This document shows positions 9,263 to 19,277 of a stretch of DNA of 64,000 nucleotides, one piece after another. The notes beneath the pieces were generated by a model, which had not been told where the DNA came from, made no database searches, and saw nothing but the letters and a program-made list of their open reading frames with translations. How positions within the stretch are numbered: the stretch's first letter is position 1; each line of letters opens with the position of its first letter. Origin of the DNA: Methylophilaceae bacterium (GTDB taxonomy: Bacteria > Pseudomonadota > Gammaproteobacteria > Burkholderiales > Methylophilaceae); assembly GCA_905339275.1 (NCBI GenBank), contig CAJPFK010000001.1, positions 806,001 through 870,000 of the forward strand. Direction: 5' to 3'. The position numbers and the translations under genes are program-made.

Positions 9263-12200
9263 ATGCAGCAACCCTCATTTATCCATTTGCGTTGCCACAG
9301 TGAATACTCAATTGTGGATGGTACCGTGCGCCTCGACGAGTATGTCGCCCGTGCGCACGCGGACCGGATGCCGGCGCTGGCGCTAACCGATCTCAGCAAC
9401 CTGTTCGGTGTGGTCAAATTCTACAAGGCCGCACGCGGGCAGGGTATCAAGCCCGTAATTGGCTGCGATCTCTGGCTGGAAAACGAAGCGAATCGCGACC
9501 AGCCTTACCGGATACTGCTTTTGTGCCAGTCGCAGGCCGGTTACCTGCGGCTATGCCAGTTGCTGACCCAGGCCTACCTGCATAATCAGTACCGCGGCCG
9601 GGCCGAGGTCAAACGCGCATGGTTGCTGGAACTCGGCACCGAGGGCCTGATATTGCTGTCTGGCGCGATGGCAGGCAATATCGGCCAGGCCTTGCTGCAA
9701 TCCAATCTTGAGCTGGCACGCCATCTCGCCAAAGAGTGGGCAGCACTGTTTCCCAACCGTTTTTATATCGAATTGCAACGCGCCGGGCACGCGCAACAGG
9801 AGATTTACGTCAGTCGCGCAATAGCACTGGCGGCCGAATTGCAGCTTCCCGTGGTCGCGACCCAGCCGATTCAATTCACCGAAGCCGACAGCTACAAGGC
9901 GCACGAAGCGCGGGTTTGCATCTCCGAAGGCTATGTGCTGGCTGACAAGCGCCGCCCGCAGCACTTTACGCCGGAGCAGTATTTCAAGACCCAGCAGGAA
10001 ATGGCCGCGCTTTTTGCGGATATTCCTTCTGCATTGAGCAATAGCGTGGAGATTGCCAAACGCTGCAATCTTACGTTGACCCTGGGCAAGAATTACCTGC
10101 CGCAATTTCCTACGCCCAATGGCGAAAGCCTTGAAGATTACCTGGTTGCCGAGGCCAAGGCTGGCTTGTCGAAACGCCTCGATCTGCTCTACCCCGATGC
10201 CGGGAAACGTGCGGAGAAAGAGCCTGTATACCAGGCAAGGCTGGAGTTCGAGGTCGGCGTGATTATCCAGATGGGTTTTCCCGGCTACTTCCTGATCGTG
10301 GCCGACTTCATCAACTGGGCCAAGCGCAACGGCGTGCCGGTTGGGCCAGGGCGCGGCTCGGGCGCGGGTTCCGTTGTGGCTTACAGTTTGGGCATTACCG
10401 ATCTCGACCCCCTGCAGTATGCCTTGCTGTTCGAGCGTTTTCTCAATCCTGAGCGCGTTTCCATGCCCGACTTCGATATCGATTTCTGCCAAGAGGGCCG
10501 GGACCGCGTCATCGATTACGTGAAAAACAAGTACGGACTGGAGGCGGTCTCGCAGATCGCCACCTTCGGGACCATGGCGGCAAAGGCTGTAATACGCGAT
10601 GTCGGGCGTGTATTGGACCTGCCTTTCAATTTTGTCGACGGAATTGCCAAGCTGATCCCGAATGAGCTGGGCATTACCCTGCCAAAGGCCATGGAAAAGG
10701 AACCGCAACTCAGGGAACGCTTCGAGCAGGAAGAGGAAGTCAAGGAGTTGATGGAGCTGGCGCTGAGGCTGGAAGGGTTGACGCGCAATGTCGGTATGCA
10801 TGCCGGCGGTGTATTGATCTCGCCCGGAAAAATCTCCGATTTTTCCCCGATTTACTGCCAGGCAGGCGGCGAGAGCCTGGTCAGCCAATACGACAAGGAT
10901 GATGTCGAGGCAGTCGGGCTGGTCAAGTTCGACTTTCTTGGTTTGCGCACGCTGACGATACTCGACATGGCGCTGGACAACGCCAATCGCCAGAGAGCGG
11001 CAAAAGGCGAGGCGCCTTTGTCATTGGAGACCTTGCCGCTGAGGGACAGACCCACTTTCGACCTGCTGAAGGCGGCCAACACGACGGCCGTATTCCAGCT
11101 TGAATCCCGCGGAATGAAGGACATGCTGCGGCAGGCGAAGCCGGACTGTTTTGAAGATATCATCGCGCTGGTTGCGCTTTATCGCCCGGGTCCGATGGAC
11201 CTGATTCCGGATTTCTGCCGCCGCAAGCACGGGCAGCAGCGCGTCGAATATCCTCACCCGGCGACGGAACCCATCCTGAAGGAGACCTACGGCATCATGG
11301 TCTACCAGGAACAGGTGATGCAGATCGCCCAGGTGGTTGCCGGATATAGCCTGGGCGGCGCGGATTTGCTGCGCCGCGCTATGGGCAAGAAGAAAAAGGA
11401 AGAGATGGATGCGCAGCGCTCCGTCTTCGTCGAGGGCGCGGTCAAAAACGGCACGGATGCCAAGCAGGCCGAGTTCCTGTTCGACTTGATGGAAAAATTC
11501 GCCAGCTACGGTTTCAACAAGTCACATGCGGCCGCTTATGCCTTGGTCGCCTACCAGACTGCCTACCTGAAGGCGCATTATCCGGCGGCATTCCTGGCGG
11601 CAACCATGTCAGCCGACATGAACAACACTGACAGCGTGCATATTTTTTACGACGATTGCGTGTCCAATGGCATCGAGGTCTTGCCGCCGGACATTAACCA
11701 GAGTGACTTCCGCTTCCTGCCGGTCAACGACAAGCAGATTCTGTACGGCCTCGGCGCGATCAAAGGCACAGGCTGGGCAGCGATCGAGCTCATTCTGGCG
11801 GCCCGTCGGCAGGATGGCCCTTTCAAGGACCTGTTCGATTTTTGTCACAGGCTGGATTTACGCAAGGTGAACCGGCGCGTGATCGAATCACTGATACGCG
11901 CCGGCGCTTTCGATCAACTGGAACCGAATCGGGCCGCCTTGCTGGCAGGCGTGAGCCTGGCAATCAGCGCTGCAGAGCAGAGCGGTGCCGCAAGTGGCCA
12001 GGATAGCCTGTTTGGTGCGATTTCAGACAGTGCCGCGCATGTGCTGCCCAATGTCACGGACTGGAGTGACTCGGAACGATTGCAGCAGGAAAAGGCCGCC
12101 CTGGGTTTCTATTTAAGCGGCCATCCCTATCTCGGTTATCAAAAGGAACTGGCGTTCTTCGTTCGTGGCAGTCTCGCCACATTGACTCCCCAGGATCAGT

Positions 12201-12712
12201 CCCAGCTTCTGGCCGGCGTCGTCACCGGCATTCGCATACGCATGACCAGCCGCGGCAAGATGGCGATCGTCACGCTGGATGACACTTCGGCCCGGATCGA
12301 GATCGTTGTCGGCAACGAATTGCTGAACCAGAACGCTCATCTCGTGAAAGAGGATATGTTGCTGATTGTCGAGGGGCGTGTCAGCAATGACGATTTCACT
12401 GGCGGCCTGCGCGTCAATGCACGCCGCCTCTACGACCTGCCGGCAGCGAGAAGTGCGCATGCCAGCCTGCTGAAGATATCCTGCAATGGACAGGCTGATG
12501 CGGCAAAACTGCGAGAACTGCTTGCGCCTTATTGTCGCCGGGAGCATTCTGACGAACGCAGGGGATGTGCGGTCAAGGTCGAATATCATAACTCGGGTGC
12601 CCGTGTAGAGCTGATGCTCGGCGACTCGTGGCGTGTCGACCTGCATGATGACCTGCTGACAGGGTTGCGTGGCTGGTTGAGCGAGGATAACGTCAGGGTT
12701 CTCTATAACTGA
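9263..12712 (+). CDS. dnaE: DNA polymerase III alpha subunit
   Basis: An 1,149-residue replicative polymerase, normal length for DnaE1. The N-terminal PHP domain starts with [15 protein letters not shown]. The C-family catalytic core contains [17 protein letters not shown] and the metal-binding aspartates in MPDFDIDFC near residue 403. The helix-hairpin-helix, the OB-fold ([16 protein letters not shown] region) and the C-terminal tau-binding part follow. The ATG at 9263 has no strong ribosome binding site. It lies 84 bp after the kinase gene; a short run of eight T residues near 9195 is preceded by only a weak 5-bp stem, so termination there is doubtful. It is followed by accA, an order common in proteobacteria. 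Confidence 0.97.
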   Translation: MQQPSFIHLRCHSEYSIVDGTVRLDEYVARAHADRMPALALTDLSNLFGVVKFYKAARGQGIKPVIGCDLWLENEANRDQPYRILLLCQSQAGYLRLCQLLTQAYLHNQYRGRAEVKRAWLLELGTEGLILLSGAMAGNIGQALLQSNLELARHLAKEWAALFPNRFYIELQRAGHAQQEIYVSRAIALAAELQLPVVATQPIQFTEADSYKAHEARVCISEGYVLADKRRPQHFTPEQYFKTQQEMAALFADIPSALSNSVEIAKRCNLTLTLGKNYLPQFPTPNGESLEDYLVAEAKAGLSKRLDLLYPDAGKRAEKEPVYQARLEFEVGVIIQMGFPGYFLIVADFINWAKRNGVPVGPGRGSGAGSVVAYSLGITDLDPLQYALLFERFLNPERVSMPDFDIDFCQEGRDRVIDYVKNKYGLEAVSQIATFGTMAAKAVIRDVGRVLDLPFNFVDGIAKLIPNELGITLPKAMEKEPQLRERFEQEEEVKELMELALRLEGLTRNVGMHAGGVLISPGKISDFSPIYCQAGGESLVSQYDKDDVEAVGLVKFDFLGLRTLTILDMALDNANRQRAAKGEAPLSLETLPLRDRPTFDLLKAANTTAVFQLESRGMKDMLRQAKPDCFEDIIALVALYRPGPMDLIPDFCRRKHGQQRVEYPHPATEPILKETYGIMVYQEQVMQIAQVVAGYSLGGADLLRRAMGKKKKEEMDAQRSVFVEGAVKNGTDAKQAEFLFDLMEKFASYGFNKSHAAAYALVAYQTAYLKAHYPAAFLAATMSADMNNTDSVHIFYDDCVSNGIEVLPPDINQSDFRFLPVNDKQILYGLGAIKGTGWAAIELILAARRQDGPFKDLFDFCHRLDLRKVNRRVIESLIRAGAFDQLEPNRAALLAGVSLAISAAEQSGAASGQDSLFGAISDSAAHVLPNVTDWSDSERLQQEKAALGFYLSGHPYLGYQKELAFFVRGSLATLTPQDQSQLLAGVVTGIRIRMTSRGKMAIVTLDDTSARIEIVVGNELLNQNAHLVKEDMLLIVEGRVSNDDFTGGLRVNARRLYDLPAARSAHASLLKISCNGQADAAKLRELLAPYCRREHSDERRGCAVKVEYHNSGARVELMLGDSWRVDLHDDLLTGLRGWLSEDNVRVLYN

Positions 12713-12756
12713 CAGGAATCCTTTATAATTCGACGAAACGAATTAAAGGCGCAAGC

Positions 12757-13725
12757 ATGAAAACAAGTTTTCTGGAATTTGAACAACCGATTGCGGAGCT
12801 GGAAGCGAAAATCGAAGAACTGCGCTATGTGCAGGAAGATTCAGCTGTGGATATTTCAGAGGAAATCAGCCGGTTGCAGGAAAAAAACCAGTCGATGACC
12901 AAGGAAATTTACAGCAAGCTGACAGCCTGGCAGATTTCCCAGGTCGCGCGTCATCCGCAGCGGCCGTACACGCTGGATTACATCCAGGCTTTATTTACCG
13001 ATTTCGAGGAATTGCACGGCGACCGGGCATTTTCCGATGACCCGGCGATTGTCGGCGGCATGGCGCGTTTCGAGGGTAAGCCGGTCATGGTGATCGGCCA
13101 CCAGAAAGGCCGCGACGTCAAGGAGCGCCAGTACCGGAATTTCGGCATGCCGCGCCCTGAGGGCTATCGCAAGGCACTCAGGCTGTATCGTCTCGCTGAA
13201 AAATTCGGCCTGCCGATTATTACCCTGATTGATACTCCCGGAGCCTACCCGGGCATTGGCGCAGAAGAGCGCGGCCAGTCCGAGGCGATTGCCCGCAATC
13301 TTTATGTGATGGCCGAGCTGAAGACCCCCATCATCGGGATCATTATCGGCGAAGGCGGTTCCGGCGGGGCGCTGGCCCTGGGTGTGGTTGATCACCTGAT
13401 GATGTTGCAGTATGCGACCTATTCCGTCATCTCGCCGGAAGGATGTGCTTCAATCCTGTGGAAAAGCGCCGACCAGGCATCGGTAGCAGCCGAGACGCTG
13501 GCGATTACTTCCAATCGATTGAAAACTCTGGGGTTGATCGACCGGGTTGTTGCCGAGCCCATGGGCGGTGCGCACCGTGCGCCGGAAGTGATGATGCAGA
13601 CCCTGCGTCGCGCCCTGACCGATGAACTCGGCAGGCTGCAGGCAAAATCGATTCCCAACCTGCTGGAAGCACGGATCGAAAAACTCATGAGTTACGGCAA
13701 GTTCAAAGAATCTGCAGTCAAGTAG
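12757..13725 (+). CDS. accA: acetyl-CoA carboxylase carboxyltransferase subunit alpha
   Basis: 322 residues, the expected length of AccA. The N-terminal helical part ([19 protein letters not shown]) is characteristic, and the crotonase-like carboxyltransferase core contains [19 protein letters not shown] and [16 protein letters not shown]. With AccD it transfers the carboxyl group from biotin-BCCP to acetyl-CoA, the first committed step of fatty acid synthesis. The start has AAAGG about 9 nt upstream. A TATAAT sequence at 12724-12729 lies between dnaE and accA without a recognisable -35 box, and may add a weak promoter. Confidence 0.97.
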   Translation: MKTSFLEFEQPIAELEAKIEELRYVQEDSAVDISEEISRLQEKNQSMTKEIYSKLTAWQISQVARHPQRPYTLDYIQALFTDFEELHGDRAFSDDPAIVGGMARFEGKPVMVIGHQKGRDVKERQYRNFGMPRPEGYRKALRLYRLAEKFGLPIITLIDTPGAYPGIGAEERGQSEAIARNLYVMAELKTPIIGIIIGEGGSGGALALGVVDHLMMLQYATYSVISPEGCASILWKSADQASVAAETLAITSNRLKTLGLIDRVVAEPMGGAHRAPEVMMQTLRRALTDELGRLQAKSIPNLLEARIEKLMSYGKFKESAVK

Positions 13726-13749
13726 TGCATCCGTGGGCTGAATCTTGGT

Positions 13750-15180
13750 TTGTCTAATCAACGCCACCCATCAAAGCGCCGGGCAGGACAGCTCGCGTTA
13801 GGCTCACCATCTGCCAGCCAGCTTTCCTTGAAGGTGGCGGCAATTCTCGGCAGTATCGTTCAACCCGGCCAGACGCTCATGCTGGCTTTCAGTGGCGGGC
13901 TCGATTCCCGCGTACTGCTTGAGCTCCTGGCCGAGCACAGGCAGTCGCTGGATATCCATTTGCATGCCATGCATGTCCATCATGGATTGAGTCCAAATGC
14001 GGATGATTGGGCGGCTTATTGTGAAACCACCTGTGAAAGCTTGCAGGTGCCGCTCAAAGTCGTGCAGGTCGATGTGCCCCTGGACAGCGCGATCGGTCTC
14101 GAAGCTGCCGCGCGGCAAGCCCGCTATCAGGCGCTGTTCTCGTTCCAGGCTGATTATGTGGTGCTGGCACATCATCAGGACGATCAGGCAGAAACACTGC
14201 TGCTTCAATTGCTGCGCGGGGCCGGTGTAAAGGGCCTGGCCGCCATGCCCATGTGCGATCCGAGGCGCCGCCTGCTGCGCCCGCTGCTCGATTTCTCACG
14301 GCAGGAGCTGATCCGGTTTGCTGCAAGCCGCAAACTGGCCTGGATAGAGGACGAGAGCAATCAAAATACGCGTTATGACCGGAACTTCCTGAGGCATGAG
14401 GTCATGCCCTTGATAGAAAGCCGATTCAAGGCAGCCGGGAAGTCGCTGGCCAGAACAGCCGGGCATATGGCCGAAACCTCAAGCCTGCTGGACGACCTGG
14501 CCGGGCTCGACGCAGCCTGCACCGGTCTTCAACTGCAGGAAATCAGGCAATGCCTGCCGCTGGATTGCCTGCAACGCTTGACCATGCCGCGTGCGCGGAA
14601 CCTGCTGCGTTGGTGGCTGTCATTAAACCAGTTGGATATGCCCAGCGCCGCCCGCCTGGAAGAGATGCTGAATCAGTTGTTGAGCGCAAGGCCAGATGCC
14701 GTGATCAATGTCAGGATCAGCGCAAATGCCAGTTTGCGGCGCTACCGGAATGCCATTTATGTCGAGAATCGGCAGAATATGGATCCGATCGCAATGCTTT
14801 GGACCGGGCAGCCGGAATTGACGCTGCCGGACGGCAGCCGTTTAAGTTTCTGGAAGGAAAAAGGGCAAGGCCTGGCCTGTGGGCGTTTGCATGTCGACAA
14901 GCTCAGGGTGGCGAGCCGCATTGGCGGCGAGAGATTCAAACCGGATGCGCAGCGGCCGACGAGAACCTTGAAACATCTTTTGCAGGAAGCCTCCATGCCG
15001 CCATGGCTACGCCAGCGGTTGCCGCTGATCTATCTGGATGACGAACTGGCGGTCGTGCCCGGTATCGGTGTCGCTGCCGGATTGCAGGCGCAAGCGGATG
15101 AGGCGGGGCTGGTGATCACTTGGCATGCGGAATTGGAACACGAAGGTTCCGGCTCTATTGTCCAGCCGTCACCGACCTGA
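13750..15180 (+). CDS. tilS: tRNA(Ile)-lysidine synthetase
   Basis: A 476-residue PP-loop ATPase that modifies C34 of the AUA-reading tRNA-Ile to lysidine. The ATP pyrophosphatase motif SGGLDSR is at about residues 47-53; MHVHHGLSPNADDW and the LAHHQDDQAETLLLQLLRGAG segment are diagnostic. The C-terminal TilS domains end the protein. No ATG lies upstream of the PP-loop; the start is put at TTG 13750, and the next candidates (TTG 13828, GTG 13834) would shorten the N-terminus by about 27 residues. The last 26 bp overlap tail-to-tail with the hydrolase gene on the other strand. Confidence 0.9.
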   Translation: MSNQRHPSKRRAGQLALGSPSASQLSLKVAAILGSIVQPGQTLMLAFSGGLDSRVLLELLAEHRQSLDIHLHAMHVHHGLSPNADDWAAYCETTCESLQVPLKVVQVDVPLDSAIGLEAAARQARYQALFSFQADYVVLAHHQDDQAETLLLQLLRGAGVKGLAAMPMCDPRRRLLRPLLDFSRQELIRFAASRKLAWIEDESNQNTRYDRNFLRHEVMPLIESRFKAAGKSLARTAGHMAETSSLLDDLAGLDAACTGLQLQEIRQCLPLDCLQRLTMPRARNLLRWWLSLNQLDMPSAARLEEMLNQLLSARPDAVINVRISANASLRRYRNAIYVENRQNMDPIAMLWTGQPELTLPDGSRLSFWKEKGQGLACGRLHVDKLRVASRIGGERFKPDAQRPTRTLKHLLQEASMPPWLRQRLPLIYLDDELAVVPGIGVAAGLQAQADEAGLVITWHAELEHEGSGSIVQPSPT

Positions 15181-15829
15181 AGTGAGGGGCCAGTACCTTC
15201 CAGATATTGTCCAGCACAATGACCTGGGCGGCAGCGGTCGGGTGCAGCCCATCGTCTTGCATCAGTTCGCCCTTGCCGGCGACGCCCTCCAGCATGAAAG
15301 GTACCAGGGGCAATTTGTATTGCCGGGCGAGCATGCTGTAACTTTCCCTGAACTCCTGCGTGTAACGCGGTCCATAGTTGGGTGGAATCATGACGCCAAG
15401 CAGGGCGACTTTGGCGCCGGATTTCTGGCTTATTTCGATCATGGCAGCAAGATTGCGGCGCATGTCGGCCACCGGCAAGCCGCGCAGGCCATCGTTGGCG
15501 CCAAGCTGCAGTAACACAAGGTCTGGTTGGTATTGATCCAGTAGCTGTTTGAGCCTGGTCAGCCCGCCGCTCGTTGTCTCGCCGCTGATGCTGGCATTGA
15601 TGACCTGGTGTTGCAGCGATTGCCGTTTGAGCTGGTGCTGCAACAGCGTAACCCAGCCTTGTTCACGCGGTATGCCATAAGCGGCGGAGAGGCTGTCGCC
15701 GTAAACCAGTATGGTCGGCGGTTCAGGCGTGGGCGATTTTGTGCCGGACGCTGCAAAGCTCTGGCTGGCGGCAAGAAACAGAAGCAGTGCCGAATATTTT
15801 AAGAACCTGAATTGGAAAAGACTGAGCAT
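15155..15829 (-). CDS. tesA: SGNH-type esterase / thioesterase I-like lysophospholipase
   Basis: A 224-residue secreted SGNH hydrolase. The signal peptide is MLSLFQFRFLKYSALLLF followed by LAASQSFA. Block I is VYGDSLSAAYG with the catalytic Ser, block III is LLQLGANDGLRGLP, and block V is DDGLHPTAAAQ with the catalytic Asp and His. The ATG at 15829 gives a proper signal peptide; an upstream ATG at 15883 would bury it behind a non-hydrophobic leader. The start codon overlaps the start codon of the ABC ATPase gene on the opposite strand. E. coli has the same tesA-ybbA-ybbP neighbourhood. The preferred substrate cannot be read from the sequence. Confidence 0.9.
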   Translation of the reverse strand: MLSLFQFRFLKYSALLLFLAASQSFAASGTKSPTPEPPTILVYGDSLSAAYGIPREQGWVTLLQHQLKRQSLQHQVINASISGETTSGGLTRLKQLLDQYQPDLVLLQLGANDGLRGLPVADMRRNLAAMIEISQKSGAKVALLGVMIPPNYGPRYTQEFRESYSMLARQYKLPLVPFMLEGVAGKGELMQDDGLHPTAAAQVIVLDNIWKVLAPHFRSVTAGQ

Positions 15830-16532
15830 GCAAAAACCTTTGGCTGTTGAAGCAATATCGATTGATAAACATGTTAGCAGCAACGAGGGAAAGCTGACGA
15901 TTCTGGAAAACCTGAATCTGACCGTGCCTCACGGCGAGCGCCTAGCAATCGTCGGGCGTTCCGGCTCGGGCAAATCGACCCTGCTCGGATTGCTTGCCGG
16001 ATTGGACAGCCCCAGCAACGGAAAAGTGCTGGTCGACGGCATCGAAATCAGCAGCCTCGATGAAGATGGCCGCGCAGCCGTGCGCGGCCGCAAGATGGGC
16101 TTTGTATTCCAGTCGTTCCAGTTGCTGCCCTCGCTTACTGCGCTGGAGAATGTCATGCTGCCCTTGCAACTCGCTGGGCGGGAAGATGCGAAAGCCCTGG
16201 CGCAGGCCGCGCTGGCAAAAGTGGGGCTGGCGCAGCGCACGACGCATTACCCGAAACAGCTCTCCGGCGGTGAACAGCAACGTGTCGCCATTGCCCGCGC
16301 ATTCGCTCCCGAGCCTGCCATCCTTTTTGCGGATGAGCCGACAGGCAATCTGGATGCGGCTACCGGGCAGCAAATTATCGAGCTGTTGTTCAGCCTGAAC
16401 GCCGAAGCCGGCACCACGCTGATACTCGTTACCCATGACGACGCGCTCGCGGCGCGCTGCCAGCGTAAATTGACGCTTAGTCATGGCCGATTGGCGGAGA
16501 ATGAGGCCGAACCGGAAAGCCTGGCGTCATGA
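15828..16532 (+). CDS. ybbA: ABC transporter ATP-binding protein (YbbA-like)
   Basis: A 234-residue ABC ATPase of the MacB/LolD type. It shows Walker A GRSGSGKST, signature LSGGEQQRVAIARA, Walker B ILFADEPTGNLD and the H-loop LVTHDD. The ATG at 15828 is chosen because the family N-terminus (leader, then IDKHVSSNEG and the first beta strand) begins there, and GGAAAAG at 15814-15820 provides the ribosome binding site. That site lies inside the signal-peptide codons of the opposite gene. The stop overlaps the permease start by four bases (ATGA). With the permease it probably forms a lipid- or lipoprotein-handling transporter. Confidence 0.92.
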   Translation: MQKPLAVEAISIDKHVSSNEGKLTILENLNLTVPHGERLAIVGRSGSGKSTLLGLLAGLDSPSNGKVLVDGIEISSLDEDGRAAVRGRKMGFVFQSFQLLPSLTALENVMLPLQLAGREDAKALAQAALAKVGLAQRTTHYPKQLSGGEQQRVAIARAFAPEPAILFADEPTGNLDAATGQQIIELLFSLNAEAGTTLILVTHDDALAARCQRKLTLSHGRLAENEAEPESLAS

Positions 16533-19033
16533 TGGCATTGAGCATGGCGTGGCGCCAGTTGAAGAGCCACTGGTCGGCCGGCGATCTGCGCGTCCTGTTC
16601 CTGGCTTTGGTGCTGGCCGTCACTGCAACCACGGCGGTGGGGTTTTTTACCGACCGTATCCAGAGCGGGCTGGCCAGGCAGGGAGGGTTGCTGCTGGGGG
16701 CCGACCTGATGGTCTCCTCGGGGAAAGCGCTGCCGGAACGATACCAGCAGGAAGCGGATTTGAGAAAACTCAGATCGACGCAAACCCTGGAATTCCCCAG
16801 CATGGTCGTGCAGGGCGGGCGTAGCCAACTGGCGGAAATCAAGGCGGTTGGCGCAGGCTTTCCGCTACGCGGCGAGCTCGTAATCTCGGATCAGGTTGCG
16901 GTAGTCGGTGCGACTGAGAATGCGCATGCGGCCGAGGGCATCCCGCAGGCTGGAACGGTCTGGATAGAACCCAGGTTGGCAACGTTGCTGGAAGCCGGGT
17001 TGGGGGATACCCTTGAGGTTGGCGAGCGCAGGATGACGATCAGCGCGATTCTGGAACGCGAAGCCTCCCGCGGCGGTGACATGTTCAGTTTTGCGCCGCG
17101 CCTTATGATGAATATACAGGATGTACCTTCGACGGGACTGATCCAGTACGGCAGCCGGGTTAAATACCAGTTTCTGGTGGCAGGCGAGGCCAGAGAGACT
17201 GCCGATTATGCGCAATGGGCACAAGCCGTCGCAGGCAAAGGCGAGCGCGTGCAGGATGTGAGCGCTGCCCGCCCTGAAATCAGGAGTGCGCTGGAAAAAG
17301 CCCGGCAGTTCCTTGGCCTTTCTGCCATGGTCGGCGTGATTCTGGCTATCGTGGCCATGTTTCTCGCCAGCCTCCCTTATGTGCAGCGCAGTCTCGATAC
17401 CTATGCCCTGATGCGCTGTTTCGGCGCATCGAAGCGGCTCATCATGCGTATATTATTGTGGCAGACTTTCATGATAGGGTTGTTGGGCAGCTTGATCGGT
17501 TGTTTTCTCGGGTATCTTGCACAAGCAGGCCTGGCAAATCTTGCGGGCGCGCTTTTTCTCGAAACCCTGCCCAGTCCGGGCTGGTGGCCAGTGGCAAGCG
17601 GCATAACGCTGGGGTTTCTGATCATGATGGCAGTCGTCTGGCCGCATCTCTCCAGATTGAGCGATGTACCCGCCTTGAGAATCCTGCGCAGGGATCTGGG
17701 CAATATCGACAAACGTGCCTGGCTGGCTTATTTCCCGGCCTGTGCCGTCATTGCCGGCATGATCTACTGGCATGCCGGAAGCATCAGGCTGGGTAGCGCT
17801 ACGCTGCTGATATTTATCGGGCTGCTGTTATTGACGGGATTGCTGGCGATGGCAGGCAATCATCTGTTACAGCGGCTGCCGAATACCAGGATCAGTGCCT
17901 GGAAGCTCGGGCTTGCCGGCCTGAAACGCCGTCCTGTCATGGCCATTGCGCAGGTGGTTGGTTTCAGTCTCGGCCTCATGGCGCTCATACTGCTGGCACT
18001 GGTGCGTGGCGACCTGCTCAATAACTGGCAGGCTTCGTTGCCGCCCGATGCGCCCAATCGTTTCATCATCAACATTCAGCCGCACCAGATAGAAGGCGTA
18101 AAATCGTTTTTTGCCGATGCAGACATTCCGAATGCCGAGGTTTTCCCTATGGTGCGGGGCCGTCTGGTGGCCGTCAACGATGCGCCGCTCGATACGGCAA
18201 AGTACGAGGATGAGCGTGCCCGCCGTCTTGCCGAACGCGAATTCAATCTTTCCTGGGCAGCCAGCATGCAGGCAGACAACCAGATGCTGCAAGGCCGCTG
18301 GTGGACGGAGCAGGAATACGGAGAAGAGCAGGTATCGCTTGAGCAGGACCTTGCCGATACGCTGGGGCTCCGGCTCGGGGACCAACTAACCTATGATATC
18401 GCCGGAACGCCGCTCAAGGTCAAAGTAACCAGCATCCGCAAGGTCGAATGGGATACCATGCGCGCCAATTTCTTTGCCGTGATGCCGCCGGGCTTGCTGG
18501 AAAGTTATCCTGCAAGCTACATCACGAGCTTTCATCTGCCGTTGGGGCAGGACCAGGCATTGAATGCGCTGGTGAGGGAGTTCAGCAACCTCACGGTCAT
18601 TGATGTCGCGGCACTGATGGAGCAGGTGCGCGGCATCATGAACAAAATGACCTATGCGGTCGAGTACGTATTCATGTTCAGTTTGATTGCCGGTCTGGCT
18701 GTGCTGTATGCCGCGCTGGTAGCGACCAGGGAAGAGCGGGTTCGTGAAGCCACCCTGCTCAGGGTGCTGGGTGCATCCAACCGGCAGGTGGTGTTGGCAG
18801 GCCTGGCCGAATTTGCCTGTATCGGCGTACTCTCTGCATTGGTGGCGACTTTCGCGGCAAGTGCGCTCGCTTATTACATGAGCGCATACATTCTCAATAT
18901 CCCATACCAGTTCAATCTGCCACTCGCCATCCTTGCCTTGCTTGGCGCATCCCTGCTGGTGCCGTTTGCTGCTTGGCTTGGCATGCGCGGATTTCTCAAT
19001 CAACCCCCACGCCAGTTGCTGCAAAGCGTGTAG
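16529..19033 (+). CDS. ybbP: ABC transporter permease, FtsX/YbbP family
   Basis: An 834-residue inner-membrane permease of the type with two FtsX modules. A transmembrane helix near residue 25 is followed by a large periplasmic domain. Then come a first FtsX block (FLGLSAMVGVILAIVAMFL and following helices, about 255-400), central helices, a second periplasmic part (about 510-690), and a C-terminal FtsX block (VEYVFMFSLIAGLAVLYAAL to the end). Such permeases work by conformational coupling across the envelope. It is translationally coupled to ybbA. In E. coli this system sits beside tesA as here, but its substrate is not settled. Confidence 0.9.
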   Translation: MMALSMAWRQLKSHWSAGDLRVLFLALVLAVTATTAVGFFTDRIQSGLARQGGLLLGADLMVSSGKALPERYQQEADLRKLRSTQTLEFPSMVVQGGRSQLAEIKAVGAGFPLRGELVISDQVAVVGATENAHAAEGIPQAGTVWIEPRLATLLEAGLGDTLEVGERRMTISAILEREASRGGDMFSFAPRLMMNIQDVPSTGLIQYGSRVKYQFLVAGEARETADYAQWAQAVAGKGERVQDVSAARPEIRSALEKARQFLGLSAMVGVILAIVAMFLASLPYVQRSLDTYALMRCFGASKRLIMRILLWQTFMIGLLGSLIGCFLGYLAQAGLANLAGALFLETLPSPGWWPVASGITLGFLIMMAVVWPHLSRLSDVPALRILRRDLGNIDKRAWLAYFPACAVIAGMIYWHAGSIRLGSATLLIFIGLLLLTGLLAMAGNHLLQRLPNTRISAWKLGLAGLKRRPVMAIAQVVGFSLGLMALILLALVRGDLLNNWQASLPPDAPNRFIINIQPHQIEGVKSFFADADIPNAEVFPMVRGRLVAVNDAPLDTAKYEDERARRLAEREFNLSWAASMQADNQMLQGRWWTEQEYGEEQVSLEQDLADTLGLRLGDQLTYDIAGTPLKVKVTSIRKVEWDTMRANFFAVMPPGLLESYPASYITSFHLPLGQDQALNALVREFSNLTVIDVAALMEQVRGIMNKMTYAVEYVFMFSLIAGLAVLYAALVATREERVREATLLRVLGASNRQVVLAGLAEFACIGVLSALVATFAASALAYYMSAYILNIPYQFNLPLAILALLGASLLVPFAAWLGMRGFLNQPPRQLLQSV

Positions 19034-19073
19034 TTTCTATCAATGAATTCCTTCTGGAATATTAAGATTGGTT

Positions 19074-19137
19074 GCAAAAATTGGTTGTATACAGCCACCA
19101 CAACCAAAAAAATTGGTTGTATACAACCAATTTTTGC
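19074..19137. promoter_or_regulatory. two phased palindromes, candidate activator (enhancer) sites
   Basis: The second site contains the perfect palindrome TTGGTTGTATACAACCAA (19113-19130), extended by flanking A and T runs to a 28-bp perfect palindrome at 19108-19135. A first, imperfect copy (TTGGTTGTATACAGCCAC) lies at 19081-19098. The centres are 32 bp apart, close to three helical turns. A 20-bp arm at 19074-19093 is also an exact inverted copy of 19118-19137. They lie roughly 120 and 150 bp upstream of the predicted sigma54 start point, a typical distance for NtrC-type enhancer sites. A GntR-family operator is an alternative, since TTGTATACAA fits the FCD-type consensus. Confidence 0.65.
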
Positions 19138-19214
19138 GATTAAATTCATGGTGAATGTAGTAGGTATCTGAGATTCTGTTTGATTTTATTGAGAAATTTA
19201 ATTTCAATCGATTT

Positions 19215-19230
19215 TGGCATGGAACTTGAT
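19215..19230 (+). promoter_or_regulatory. sigma54-like (-24/-12) promoter upstream of the TonB receptor
   Basis: TGGCATG, four bases, TTGAT has the exact spacing of the sigma54 consensus TGGCACG-N4-TTGCA. The -24 GG is intact, while the -12 dinucleotide is GA instead of GC. The predicted start of transcription is near 19241. Support comes from the sigma54-dependent activator encoded in the same operon and from the upstream palindromes. Confidence 0.5.
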
Positions 19231-19233
19231 GCT

Positions 19234-19274
19234 ATTTCTCCAGATTAACCACTAAATCAATAATCTGGGGAGAT
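19234..19274 (+). promoter_or_regulatory. hairpin covering the TonB receptor ribosome binding site
   Basis: CCAGATTA (19240-19247) pairs perfectly with TAATCTGG (19261-19268). The pairing can extend outwards to 14 bp (19234-19247 with 19261-19274) with two G-U pairs. The right arm contains the GGGGAG ribosome binding site (19267-19272) of the ATG at 19278, so the hairpin could restrict translation. If transcription starts near 19241, only the inner 7 bp would form. Confidence 0.5.
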
Positions 19275-19277
19275 TAC

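Noticed and set aside
15830..15883. Longer N-terminus of the SGNH hydrolase from the ATG at 15883
   Set aside because: It would place 18 non-signal residues before an ideal signal peptide and lie inside the ABC ATPase gene; the ATG at 15829 fits the family.
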